Both the position numbers and the translations under genes were made by a program. This document shows, one piece after another, positions 1-10,160 of a stretch of 64,000 nt of DNA. How positions within the stretch are numbered: the stretch's first letter is position 1; each line of letters begins with the position of its first letter. The notes beneath the pieces were generated by a model that saw nothing but the letters and a program-made list of their open reading frames with translations, had not been told where the DNA came from and searched no databases. The stretch comes from Sympetrum striolatum (lineage: Eukaryota; Arthropoda; Insecta; Odonata; Libellulidae): positions 29,665,849 through 29,729,848 of the forward strand of contig OX388345.1 of NCBI GenBank assembly GCA_947579665.1, in the 5' to 3' direction.

Positions 1-439
1 TCAATGCAGACATTCCTTTCGTGCCACGCAATTATTATTTCTCTTCCTTTTTAAACATTACTGATGAATACATTTTCTATCATTAAATTTCGTCTTTAGC
101 GTTGGTAAGTCAAAATACAAAATTCCGAACCACTCTTATTGATCAGATATTCTCAGTAAAGAGCGTGTTTGAAGATCAACTTTCTACCAATATTAAAATG
201 AGCTGCGTTAGTATTTCCTACACGAGTCGCCCTCTATTTGGCCGCAAAACTCTGAAGCAACAGAGATGGGTGTTATCACAGGAAACTCTTGAATTTTGAA
301 TTCTCTCTTTGACAGAAAGAAGAAATAACTGCGGCTTGAGAATGGAATGATACCGACTTTACCAGATCAGAATCATCGATACATTTGTTGAAATTCCTAA
401 ATTTGTGATATTTCTTATGTTAATTTAATTTATTTACGA
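1..439. other. No gene seen
   Basis: AT-rich non-coding sequence to the left of the first retrotransposon fragment. One open frame of 65 codons (102-299, plus) has no recognisable motif and no support. Confidence 0.5.
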
Positions 440-1000
440 AATAATAATTTATTCATTCAGCTGTAAGGACTACAAGTAGGCTCTAGGCCAGTTGGTAGTC
501 ATCTTTTCTTAGGGGAAGAAAATACATTACCCTGCCTGGTATTCACCCTAGTTGAGAGAAAAACCCCCAAAAACCTCCCAAAGGCAGTACATCCTATAAT
601 TTACAATTAAATTCATAGAATTAAAGCATATAAGTAATTTCTATATACAATAATGCAATTAAAAATTTATAAAACTAAAAGTTACAATATTGCCAATAAT
701 ATTACAGACAATTATAACTAGACAAGAGATAATAAATGTAAGCAGTAAACAGAATATAGGTAAAAGCATTGCTGAACATAAACAAGGAATTTATAAGCTA
801 TGTACTACGGATTTTCTTTTTGAATTGTTTAGAATTTTTCGGCATTGGAATGAAAACCTCTCCAGGTAAATCATTTCAATCTCTTATACCTCTATCAAAG
901 AAGGAGTACTTTGCGAAATCGGATTTCTGATCTCGTTCTTTTATTTTTACTCTATGATCGTCGCGTCCGATATAATTTGGGTTGTAAAATCTTGATAAAT
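440..1000 (-). pseudogene. LINE reverse transcriptase tail, family A, copy 1 (3' end, decayed)
   Basis: Read on the minus strand, this is the last part of a non-LTR retrotransposon ORF2 followed by its 3' untranslated tail. The peptide from about 1000 down to the stop at 798-800 contains RFYNPNYIGRDDHRV, then FAKYSFFDRGIRD, a stop where tryptophan is expected (TGG to TGA), then NDLPGEVF. The W-N-x-L-P motif is the usual C-terminal signature of Jockey/CR1-like RT tails. The 3' tail (about 440-600) matches the tails at 7321-7475 and 23181-23330, including the segment meaning 'GGGAGGTTT...GAATACCA(G/A)GCAG'. The copy is 5' truncated and cannot encode an active protein. The family is confident from agreement of three copies in this window; the exact clade is not settled. 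Confidence 0.82.
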
Positions 1001-1769
1001 ATTATGCTAAATTGAATGTATAATTATGGTTGAGATAAATTTGTATTGACTATCATCCCTATATGAAAGAAAAGTGGATTTGATTGAAAAAGAAAGTTGG
1101 AGACATTTATTAAATTAAGCCCTTCTTAAGAATTTAGACAGTTAATAACAGGTAATTTGTGTCCGATGTTAACTCTTAATTCTCGATTGAAAGTGCACAA
1201 GAGTTTTCTAAGGCTTTCTCTAAGAGGATTTGAGATAAAATCAGGAATAGTATTGACGTTTGTAATATATGACGCTGGAACGTGATGATCGGCTACTTTG
1301 TTTTCGGTTTTCTCTCTTTTAGATACACAATTCTTACTCCAAGAACGGTAGAGTATCTATAAAATTGATAACCAAGGGTGTACCTGATTTTTTTACGGTA
1401 TACATTTTTAAGTTCTTAAATATGGGGACGTCTGACAGCTTAAAATAACAAGAAAATGAAGAGGGAATTTTAACTCACAACATAGAGCTGTAAATGGTTA
1501 AAATATATTTGTGTAAGTAAAAAAATACCAGTGAATCAAAATTACAGGAGTATCTTGCAGAATGAAACGTATGTATGTGGCTTGTACGTATGTAGCTTGT
1601 TAAAATAAATAAAAATGCAATGCTAACAAAAGCAAACTAATTAATTTCAACCGAAATAAATTTAAATTCAATTATAACATAGGAGACTCATGCGTACCGA
1701 CTGAAAAGAAAATTCGATATCTAGGTAGGTATCACCTTCATCTATAATTTAAAATGGACCAGTCATAAT
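1001..1769. other. No gene seen
   Basis: AT-rich sequence between two oppositely oriented family A fragments. The part next to 1000 may be further decayed RT sequence, but I could not follow the frame. Confidence 0.4.
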
Positions 1770-2098
1770 GCACCAGTCACCTGCAAGCGGAACAGAACTC
1801 GTAATCAGAAACCTCAGAAAGTGCCGTAGGGAAGTTAAGGAAAAGGCATACTTAACACTTGTTAGACCAATGCTTGAATATGGCTTTAGCATTTGGGATT
1901 CACACCAAAAAGGACTAACAGGCGAATTAGAAAATGTGTAAAGGAGAGCAGCAAGATTCGTATTTGGTAGATATGGGAAGACTGGTAGCGTCACTGCAAT
2001 GGTTGAAGGACTTGGTTGAGAAAAATTAGAATATAGACGTCTAGTAAAAAGGTTAGGGAATTTATACAAAACTATAACTGGAAAGCCTTCGTTGAATA
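1770..2098 (+). pseudogene. LINE reverse transcriptase tail, family A, copy 2 (internal piece)
   Basis: The plus-strand frame reads RKCRREVKEKAYLTLVRPML, EYGFSIWDSHQKG, then after a stop RRAARFVFGRYGKTGSVTAM, another stop where W is expected, and EKLEYRRLVKRLGNLYKTIT. The blocks LVRPxLEYxxxxWD, RRAARFV and SVTAM..LG.E.LEYRR are the classic end of the RT domain of Jockey/CR1-type LINEs. At least two in-frame stops make it a pseudogene. It stops abruptly at about 2098 in GAAAGCCTTCGTTGAAT, the point where an intact copy (6893-7478) continues, and runs into a degenerate ATT-rich repeat. The open frame on the opposite strand at 1749-2069 is a shadow. Confidence 0.85.
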
Positions 2099-2099
2099 T

Positions 2100-2173
2100 T
2101 CGTTGATAATTATTATTAATTTAATTAATTAATAAACTACGTTGAAAATTATTATTATTCATTGATTATTATT
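2100..2173. repeat. Degenerate CGTTGA / ATT-rich repeat
   Basis: CGTTGA recurs at irregular spacing, each time followed by ATT/AAT-rich sequence, starting exactly where the family A fragment is broken. It reads like replication-slippage products of the last bases of that fragment. Confidence 0.55.
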
Positions 2174-2233
2174 ATTGAATGAACCGTTGAATAATACTGA
2201 TTATAATCAGTATTATTCAACGGTTCATTCAAT
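2174..2233. repeat. Perfect 60-bp palindrome
   Basis: The 30-base left arm (2174-2203, beginning ATTGAATGAACCGTTGAATA) is exactly reverse-complementary to the right arm (2204-2233), with no spacer and no mismatch. Such a sequence can extrude as a cruciform. It sits directly after the truncated LINE fragment and shares the CGTTGA unit with it. Confidence 0.95.
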
Positions 2234-2239
2234 TACAAC

Positions 2240-3134
2240 GAAGATTTGGAGACTATTAAATATACTAATGTATGCATTACCCATGAAATGAAAATTCATT
2301 ACAAAATTATCGTGGGTAGATCGAATTTAGATTATCTTCACGTGCATTTCATATTTAAAGGTCGACTTATGTAAGAGTAAATAAGGTGTTCTAATGCATT
2401 ACATCAAAAGCAGTCTAAATGTAGACCATAACGAAGAGAATACTTAATGTTGTGGGGAAGAGTGGTACGAAATAGGCCAGTACAGAGGCAATGCCCACGG
2501 CTTCCAAGTTTTAATTGCCGCATTGATGCACTGCGAGAAACTTGTAGCACTTCCTGCCCTAATTTGGTTGAGTTTCATGCAAATAAGTTTCACTCTGCAG
2601 TCAGCCCAAGTTTCTATCACTTCACGTGATTTTTTTCCGAAGACAGTCCTCATAGCCTTAGCTCTCCTTTAAATATTAAATAGTGGAATTGCTCAAAATT
2701 TACAACAAATACTTCACTCATTCATAGGGAGGAGTATAAATGTTAACGTAATGAAATGCAATTATGTGTAATACCCTTCGTATTCATAAGCATTCCTTAC
2801 GCATCCAATCTATGCATCCTCAAGAAAAGTGAATTCAACAATACCGGTGGTGGTTATCAAGGAGACAAATTTCCATGGCAACAATGTTTTAAACTAATCC
2901 ATTTATTTTATCAAAGTTTGCAATTAGTAGCCGAAAGTTACTTTCCAGGATAAGAATGATATTATTCATGGAAATTTATTTTAGTTCACGCTCGAAGCTT
3001 CAAGGTTAACAAACATTAACAAAAAAAAAAACAATTCTCCCCTCCATGAAATCAATTTTAACGTGCTCTCTAATGAACAGGTGGAAATTTATTTCACATC
3101 TATATTTTGTTTTGGAGATGAACATATACTATTT
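2240..3134. other. No gene seen
   Basis: Two overlapping open frames on opposite strands (2447-2629 plus, 2444-2653 minus) have no recognisable motif. Otherwise AT-rich filler. Confidence 0.45.
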
Positions 3135-4130
3135 TGTAAATCTGTAAAATTGGCCTAGTGATCAATGAATCTCTAACATGGGGTGATCATGTCATAATAC
3201 ATGCTCCAAGGTCAACCGATCCCTCTTCTCTCTCATGCGGCTCAAAAATATACTTCCACAATCCCTTAAAAAATATGTGGTCACACATCTCTTCTGTTTC
3301 CCCTTTTCGATTATTGTGATGCCGAGTATCTGTCTGATGAACTTGCTCATGAACATGATGAACAGCCGCTAAATTACAAAAGACACATAATTCATGCGTT
3401 CGTTTTATCTGTGATCTGAGATAATTTGAGTATATTTTGCCCTTTTATAGACAGCTATCCTTCTTCAAGTTAAATAACATTGGAAAGCTTCATCTTCTTC
3501 AACTTTTCTTTTCCATCAACTTTCACAATGAACCTCAGATTCTGTCCACAGCATTCAAGAGGATCTCATTTAATGCAAACACCGATTCATAGATCTAATA
3601 AATATAACAAATCTTTTCATGTCACCGCCTGTAGACACTGGAACGCACTATCTCTTAATCTTAGGAATTCACCATCTCTGCCATCATTTAAGAGGCACAT
3701 TACTAAACTATTACTCTTTGAACAGAATTGCAAAAACAGAAACACCCTTTAATTTGTAGTTGTATTTATTGTATTTGCTCTTTTTCTTTTAAATATTTAT
3801 GTCTGTATTTCAACACTTGTATGTGATAGTATTTCAATTTTGTATAATTCTGTATTATATTAGTATTGATTTTGAATTTTTTTGGTATCATATTTAATAG
3901 ATTTGTACTTTGTATGAGGATGTATGTATTACATTAGTATTCTATTTCATTTTGTTATATAGATTTATATAGTTGTATTTTAAAAATATTTTTGTAGACT
4001 TTTATTTTATTTTGTTATATGATTTGAATTCTTTTAATATACTATGTCATATGTAGTGTAAATGTTTATGGTTAAATGGAAGATGGGAATAAAAAGTCCC
4101 AATTTCGCCAAATAAAGTCATTTGTATGTA
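3135..4130 (+). pseudogene. LINE reverse transcriptase tail, family B, with 3' UTR
   Basis: Plus-strand coding remnants, spread over shifting frames, include VINESLTWGDHV, SLMRLKN-like and QSLKKYVVTHLFCFPLFDYC, then after several breaks HLMQTPIHRSNKYNKSFHVT, ACRHWNAL and SLPSFKRHITKLLLF. These match the usual order in CR1/Jockey-like RT tails: a start resembling 'GVxxDExLTWxxHV', then FDYCD, then FHVTACRxWNxLP, then PSFKR. Stops and frameshifts are frequent, for example TGA and TAA inside the 3400-3480 stretch. After the coding end (3752) a T-rich 3' UTR runs to about 4130 and finishes with GGTTAAATGGAAGATGGGAA and TAAAAAGTCCCAATTT before AATAAAG. That 3' end recurs in minus orientation at 29.45, 36.4, 46.27 and 61.75 kb, so it defines a family. 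Confidence 0.82.
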
Positions 4131-5644
4131 TGCATATAAGAATGTATTCGTGCCACGCAGAGGAAAAACAATATCATAGGTGACGTAAGATGTATCGAAT
4201 TTTAGTTTATCTCAACAAAACAGCGAAACTTTTCAGAATGTAGAGTGCGTTAACAAACATTCATCACAGAGAGTCGCCGTAAAAACGATCAAAAATTCTT
4301 AATGTTTCTCTTCATTTGTTCTTCTTTTTCATAATTTTAAATAGAAAATCTTCGTTTATAGAAGAGATTTATTTATCGTGTAATTTCAGCACTTGGAAAT
4401 TTTATGTTCTGCTTCCTCAAATATCGAATGCCAATTTAAAGCTACAAAAAGTTTTAATATTTTTTTATCTATATGTAATATTGCGACGATTTACCTTTTG
4501 TTGGAATATTTTCTCCTTGCATTTGCGCAAACGTTTTGTTTTTAAACTCTTCTGAAATTGTATGAAAAGTGAACAATGTTGCTACCTATTTTCGAAACTA
4601 AGGTTACTTTATCTATTTTTTTATTTTCCACTCTTTGAATTATTTATTGAGAATGAATACTTTTTGATTGCAAATATTGTCTTATTGTTAAATTTATTCC
4701 GTGGGAGGGATTCATACACAACATTCAAGTTAATAATACTCCATATTCATACTCACAAGAATAAAATCTATTTTTGTTCCTATAAATATTTTACTATTCG
4801 TACGAAATATTGAATTCTCCAGACACTTTTGCTGAACTATATAATTCGTGAGATACCAAACTATACTGTAAACTATTCTCTATGCTTTGGCCCCAAGAGG
4901 ACGTTTTACAAAAGAACAACTGCCCACCGATTGGATTGTATCCGCTTGTTTTTATAGGGAACAAGGGATTTACCCCAACAAAAACGAGGCACATGCTCGG
5001 GATGTGAATCAGTTTATCCTCTGAGAGAAATGCCGAACGAACTATGAGCTTTAACAAAAGACGGGTGGAAAAGTTCTGAAGGCGAAAAACTTCGGGCAAC
5101 TAGGGCCCAATATAGAGACCATCTAAAAGATGTTTCAGAAGTAGGCTCGATCGTGGCGCCACTTTTGACAAGTTGAACAACTATTTTTTAGTGTCACCGG
5201 GCATATAACATCCAGGGGCAAAAGTTAATCTAGAAGCTATTTACGAAAAAGCGGGCTCGGAAACCGTGCCTAAAAAGGGAATCTCGGGGGATAGGTTTCT
5301 CTCCCAGGGAGAATATACCACTTAAAGTTTAATCCCAAGTAAATGGCGCGGAAAACAGCGGGCGATTAGATTCTTTATAGCGTTTATTTCGAGAACTTCG
5401 CGAAATCACATCTCTTTGAAATATTAGTCTCTCAAGTCTGGTGAAAACTTGGGAACAAAATCTGATGACACAAATGCCTTGCACGGAAAAGGAGCAAAGA
5501 ATCCCAAATTTCCCCTGAGTTGGTGAGTTGGAAAGATCAGTGCAGCCAAAAAGAGGTACCGAATCCCAATTCTCCTTACGAGATAAAAATGTTTCATTTT
5601 CATTGCAAGAAAGCAGCGCGGAATGAATGACTTGAAAGAACGCT
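4131..5644. other. No gene seen; GC-richer patch at 5100-5600
   Basis: Unassigned sequence. 5100-5600 is clearly richer in G and C than its surroundings and contains several CG dinucleotides. The open frames at 4316-4813 (plus) and 4794-5099 (minus) are not recognisable. Confidence 0.4.
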
Positions 5645-5800
5645 AAAAGTAGTTGTCCCAGTTTTGCTCGGATGCATTACATGTTCTTCTGCGATTCGTG
5701 TGGAAAAATTTGGAATGCATTACCACAAAGTTTCGCTTCTGAGGATTGTTCCAACCTATTTCTGAACTATGAAAGAAAATATATAGCGGCACCATGAATT
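5645..5800 (+). pseudogene. Possible RT tail remnant
   Basis: One plus-strand frame gives CGKIWNALPQSFASEDCSN then LFLNYERKYIAAP and a stop. The W-N-A-L-P motif followed by a short charged end resembles the last residues of a LINE RT (compare FHVTACRHWNAL at 3.6 kb). Upstream sequence does not extend the match, so this may be chance. Confidence 0.3.
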
Positions 5801-5983
5801 CCATCGTCCCTATTTGGGAGAAACAAACATATGAAATGAAAAGTTAATTTAATTCTGAATGCTATTATTATATTTACAACATAATTTTCATTAGTCATAT
5901 TTTGTCTTTCAACTTACGGTTTTTAATTCCATGCATTTTAAGTCTGCTATTAATTTTTTTTCTCAACGTTTGTTTCCTTACGA

Positions 5984-6031
5984 TAGGGGTAGGGAGGGGG
6001 AAAAAACCGGTTTCCCCCCCCCTCCTTCTAC
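5984..6031. repeat. Purine/pyrimidine hairpin
   Basis: GGAGGGGGAAA faces TTTCCCCCCCCCTCC around an AACCGG centre, with flanking GGTAG/CTACC also able to pair. It lies just upstream of the hammerhead-like repeat at 6060 and may be its foldback part. Confidence 0.6.
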
Positions 6032-6059
6032 CTTTTGCTTGTATATATACTCTGTAAAA

Positions 6060-6240
6060 AATATTTTGTATCACCTGACGATGATGCGACGCATCAAAAC
6101 CATAGTCGTTTAATAAAATTCATCTTGTGGTATTTGTAAAAGTTAGTTCTTCTTCACCCTTTTATTATGGAGCGATACCACCAAGTCAAGGCCGAAGTCG
6201 TTGATTCTAAAATCAATTTTATTCATAAATTTGTGTAAAT
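6060..6240 (+). repeat. Penelope-like 5' end: hammerhead-like motif plus short ORF start
   Basis: 6075-6107 can fold as a small hammerhead-like RNA. CTGACGA (6075-6081) is followed by an extra T, then stem II GATGC/GCATC with loop GAC, then AAA in place of GAA, then AC-CATA-GT and C107 as the expected cleavage base. The G12 position is A, which should abolish activity. About 60 bp downstream an ATG (6167) opens a 23-codon frame, MERYHQVKAEVVDSKINFIH..., ending at 6238. Close relatives of this peptide start at 48934, 52978 and 63404. I infer a broken 5' end of a Penelope-like element; homology to that group was not tested. Confidence 0.5.
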
Positions 6241-6892
6241 ACCTAAAACTAAATTTCTGTTCCACCAATCGCATTTTTTCTAAATAATGGAAGTATTTCT
6301 AGCGGATAGGCTGTGGAACTAAAGAAACAGGTCAGCTTGATCAAAGTTCTTGCATAACTTTCTTGTGTTTTTTTGAGCATGCAATCCGTTGTGATCCGTA
6401 ATCTGGAATAAACTTAATCAGGCAACTCTCAGTATTCTAATCAATGGTCAAATGTGGTACAGCCGAGTCCCACCTGACTTTTTACTTCCAAAGAACGTTT
6501 GGTAACACAAAATCTCTTTTTGTAGGGATAAGAACGAAGGAGAACCCTAATGGTTGGGAATTACGAGAAAGGAGATCAAATTAGATGAAACAAACAAAGG
6601 AGAGATCGAGATAAACAAAAAAAGTCATCAAAACGATGCACAGTTATGAGTTTGGAATCGGGGATAAACACTTACGCGATTTTTCATCGACGAATTTTGA
6701 GTTTTGGGAAAATGGATTGGAAATAGGGGAGATTACACCAGGTCATTAAATATACCACGAAGCACTGCAAAGGAACAAGAAAAAGAGCGAATATGCTACA
6801 GAAATTAACGAAAAAATAAATGAAAAGGAGAGAGAAATATGAACTTCACCGTCAGGTTAAGTATGTTTTGTTATGTAAGTACATCAGAAGGA
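6241..6892. other. No gene seen
   Basis: AT-rich sequence between two repeats. No motif or usable open frame. Confidence 0.45.
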
Positions 6893-7478
6893 ATATTTGC
6901 GATAGCGTTACTGCAATTGTTGAAAAACTTGGTTGGAAAAATTGGAGTATAGACGTGAAATAAGAAGGTTAGGGGACATGTACAGAGCTATTACTGGAAA
7001 GCCTTCGTTGAAAGAATCAAACAATAGACTTCGGGAACCGGATTACCTTGGGAGAAACGGCCACAATCATAAAGTCGCTACCCATAAACAGAGAACAGAT
7101 GTTTTTAAATATTCATTTCTTAATCGGGGAACAGTAGAATGGAACAATTTACCTGGAGAAGTTTTAGAATCTTTTCCCTATTCTTATAATGTATTCATCA
7201 ATAGAATTGAAAGGGTTTCGTGATTTTGAGGTAATATTGTTATGATTTCTCAAATATTGTTATATTCTTGAATTCTTTTAAATATTGTTATTTTGGAATA
7301 TTTTTGTAATTTTATAATTATATGTGAGACGTATTGCCTTTGGGAGGTTTCGAGAGGTTTTCCTCTCGACTAGAGTGAATACCAGGCAGATTAGTCAATT
7401 ATTCCCTCCTCCCACACGAATGACTACCACCTGGCCTAGTACCTATTTGTAGTCTTAAGAATAAATAAATAAATATTG
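6893..7478 (+). pseudogene. LINE reverse transcriptase tail, family A, copy 3 (frameshifted, with 3' UTR)
   Basis: Starts with DSVTAIVEKLGW, then one extra base at about 6938 shifts the frame, which continues as KLEYRREIRRLGDMYRAITG, KPSLKESNNRLREPDYLGR, TDVFKYSFLNRGTVEWNNLP and GEVLESFPYSYNVFINRIER to a stop at 7221-7223. The open 96-codon stretch at 6933-7223 is the second half only. The 3' UTR contains TGGGAGGTTTCGAGAGGTTT and GAATACCAGGCAG and ends in repeated AAAT at about 7475, as expected for target-primed integration. The left edge at 6893 is a clean 5' truncation. This is the best family A reference in the window for the very C-terminus. It is non-functional because it lacks the catalytic part of RT and any endonuclease. 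Confidence 0.88.
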
Positions 7479-7518
7479 GTATCTATAATTGACGTTAATC
7501 ATTTGTTTATCTTTGCAG

Positions 7519-7546
7519 AGGATCACCCAGAGGATGAAGCGGAAGG
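7519..7546 (+). other. Candidate 28-nt microexon
   Basis: A pyrimidine-rich acceptor, TTTATCTTTGCAG (ending 7518), is followed by 28 bases and then a donor-like GTAAAG (7547). In one frame the bases read (x)-D-H-P-E-D-E-A-E-G, an acidic peptide. The length is not a multiple of three. It may equally be a chance pairing of splice-like signals just beyond a LINE insertion. Confidence 0.22.
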
Positions 7547-7549
7547 GTA

Positions 7550-9198
7550 AAGAAAACTAGTAATAGCCAATCTTTATGTAAAGTTTTGGAATTCTTACTT
7601 ACTTACTTCTTATCGTATAAATGATTCCAAACCAGACTGGCAATATAACGAACCCTAAAATATCAATAAGTCAGTCGGAAAATATAAGTGAAATTGATTG
7701 CTCAATTAATTGTCGGGGAATTCCACGGAGGAAGCCGTAGTTTTGCGGAACAGCAAATCGATAAGCTTTATTGCACAATTAGGCCTCGATCAAAAACGCT
7801 CTTCAAATTCGCATTACTTCTACTCTTCGCTGCCATTCAGAGGAATAATGAACTGCTATTAAATTTAATGGCCAAGAATCGACTGAAACTATTCCTAATC
7901 ACATTCAAGTTAAGTAATGAAAGCACATTTTGATTCCAACAGGATGTAGAAAGTAAGTAACAATACATCAGTAATGAATTTCTCTCCAATTAATGTCCCC
8001 AAACAAACTCAAAAGAGCTCGTCCAGAATTCATCGCGAACTTTCCGTCCCACGCCTCGAGGAGAACGCACCGCGCGATCCTTTCAAACATCTCAAAACTT
8101 TGAAACCTTCCATGCACCTTTGCATTACTCTGCATAATTTCCTATTCACGTTCGAGACTACGCGATTACTCGAATAATATCATTGATTTGGTTCGTCTAA
8201 GTCTACGTAGGTTGAGCTGATAATTAAATTTTTTCGGGACTAATACCTTCATTAAGGGCACAGATAAAAATGAATGTTAAAATTATGTTTATTTATGATT
8301 AGGAATATAACAAAGGGCATGGAAGAGAACAAGGTACCAAAGTATCTGAGCCTATTCCAGCAATGATAATTTAAAATTCAGAGAAGTGGAAAGCGCTAGT
8401 GGAGGTCTACATCCAATAACAGACTGAAAATGGCTGATAATAATATTTCATTCGCATAGAATGGTTCCTTGTATTGGCTATACAAAACGCCTTCTGCACT
8501 AATATTAGATTAAATATCTCACTGAACTAGAAAATGCATTTAAGCACGAAACAATTCTACATAAAAATAGCAACTTTTAGATCTTTACTATGAGAAAATT
8601 CAACTGAATGTATTTTTCGACATGTCATACTCTAGGCTGTATTTTATAACTGTGTTCACATATCTGATGATGAATGATTAACTCAAAGATAAATACAGGA
8701 AATATTTCGGCACACTTCGCGTCCCACTTGTTGCAAAGTTCAAACAGTCGCAGGCGGAACGGATTGACCCAATTACCGAAGAGGTGTAAATTTCGAGCCG
8801 CATTCAAATACTGGAATCTACTATTCTCGGAGAAGAAAGATCCTAAATTCATTTTACATCGTTATTCCGCGTTACCAAGCTAAAAACAGACTACATTTTC
8901 CAAACTCATATTAAAAACGAGGAACATAAAAATATGGACCGTATCGCACTTAAATTAACAGTTATATGTGCTTTAATATTCTAAATTCACTTCAACTGTT
9001 ACTTACAGCTGATAAAAATACCTTTTACATCGAATTAATAAGGATATCTTATCATTTTCGTAGACTCCTTGCTCGTGCAAAGCGATAGTTAAATTTACAA
9101 AGTAAAATATTTCTAACGAATATTGGAAATATTAATAAGGAAACCACCCAGGGAACTTCGTGAAAAGTGGTTCTTTTTTATGTTATCGAGCGTCATGG
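7550..9198. other. No gene seen
   Basis: Open frames at 7688-7933, 7974-8177, 8625-8852 (minus) and 8674-8883 are unrecognised. 7990-8110 is a short GC-richer patch. The end of the stretch (9000-9190) may hold an older, very diverged copy of the tandem unit that follows. Confidence 0.4.
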
Positions 9199-9560
9199 AA
9201 TACCACAAAGTTACTCGCAAATAGGTTGCGTTAAATCATAACCAGGTACCCTTAAAATCGGCACTTTTATTAATTCGCAGCCTTATCGCAATCTTTAAGT
9301 ACAACTGAAAAGAAACAGCAAATATACTCGTAATTTCATTCTGAGTTAAAAGTCGGTTCACTTTATTTTCTCCAACATCAATACCACAAAGTAAATAGCT
9401 GATCTGTCGCGTTTAGTTAAAACCTGATACCCTTAAATCAATAATTTTTATAATTCTAAGATTGATCACGATATTTACGATCAACTGGAAAGAAACGACA
9501 AATTTACGAGAGCGTAATCCCATTCGGAGTTATGTCTTCTCTTGGCTGTGACGGTTTCGA
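9199..9560 (+). repeat. Diverged 181-bp tandem duplication
   Basis: Both units begin with AATACCACAAAG (9199 and 9380). They share in the same order GCGTT(A/T), TACCCTTAAA, CAACTG(A/G)AAAGAAAC, AAAT..ACG/CTCG and ATTC(T/G)GAGTTA. The second unit is followed by a partial third start. The two copies differ at many positions, so the duplication is old. Confidence 0.75.
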
Positions 9561-9639
9561 ATTTTCCGAACGTCGATAATATCCTTATCTCTAGTCGACA
9601 AAGCTGGAAAAGCTGATAATTGGTCTCCATGAAAAAGTT

Positions 9640-10160
9640 TATTCTTGTTTCTCAATGAAGGCCTTTGCGACGGAGCCTCAACGGGGTCATCTAGGGTCAA
9701 TACTCCTCGCGAAAAGTAAACAGTTGTTACTCACATTTTGTGGACTCCTTCACATGGTCGATAATCCTGAATTAATCACAGCCCGGTCGCCGTGGCAACA
9801 GAGAAATCCTAAGGGAAGGATTCGGGCGACACACGCAAGGGAAGTGACTGATCGCGAGGAAACCCGCCGCTAATTTAGAGCAGGCCCTGGGCAATATCGA
9901 TGGAAGGAAGATGGCGCTGCGACGAGTGAGGGGGGTTAGATGGGGCAGGCGGGAGTGGGGGGTCAGATGGGGCACGCGGGAGGGGGTCAGATGGGGCAGG
10001 TGACGTGGCATGGAATTGAAGGCGGAGGGGAGATATCGAGTGATGTCAGAAAAAGCAGAGAACCTACGTAAACGAGCGACTCTCAGATGCAAGCACATTC
10101 CGCTCGCCTGCATCCGAGAAGCTGAGCATCCTCGATTTCCTCTCGTAAATCCAGCCACTT
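9640..10160. other. GC- and CpG-rich patch
   Basis: This stretch is visibly richer in G, C and CG dinucleotides than the surrounding DNA. A 128-codon minus-strand frame (9772-10158) spans it, but its P-H-L-T-P repetition comes from the minisatellite inside it, so I do not call a protein. A promoter or first exon is possible; nothing in the sequence proves it. Confidence 0.35.
9928..10010 (+). repeat. Minisatellite, about 26-bp unit, three copies
   Basis: Three consecutive units share (C/T)AGATGGGGCA(G/C)G followed by CGGGAG or GTGACG and a run of G. The G-rich strand could form quadruplex structures. Confidence 0.8.

Noticed and set aside
9772..10158. 128-codon minus frame with P-H-L-T-P repeats
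   Set aside because: The repetition is produced by the 26-bp minisatellite, and the rest has no recognisable similarity.
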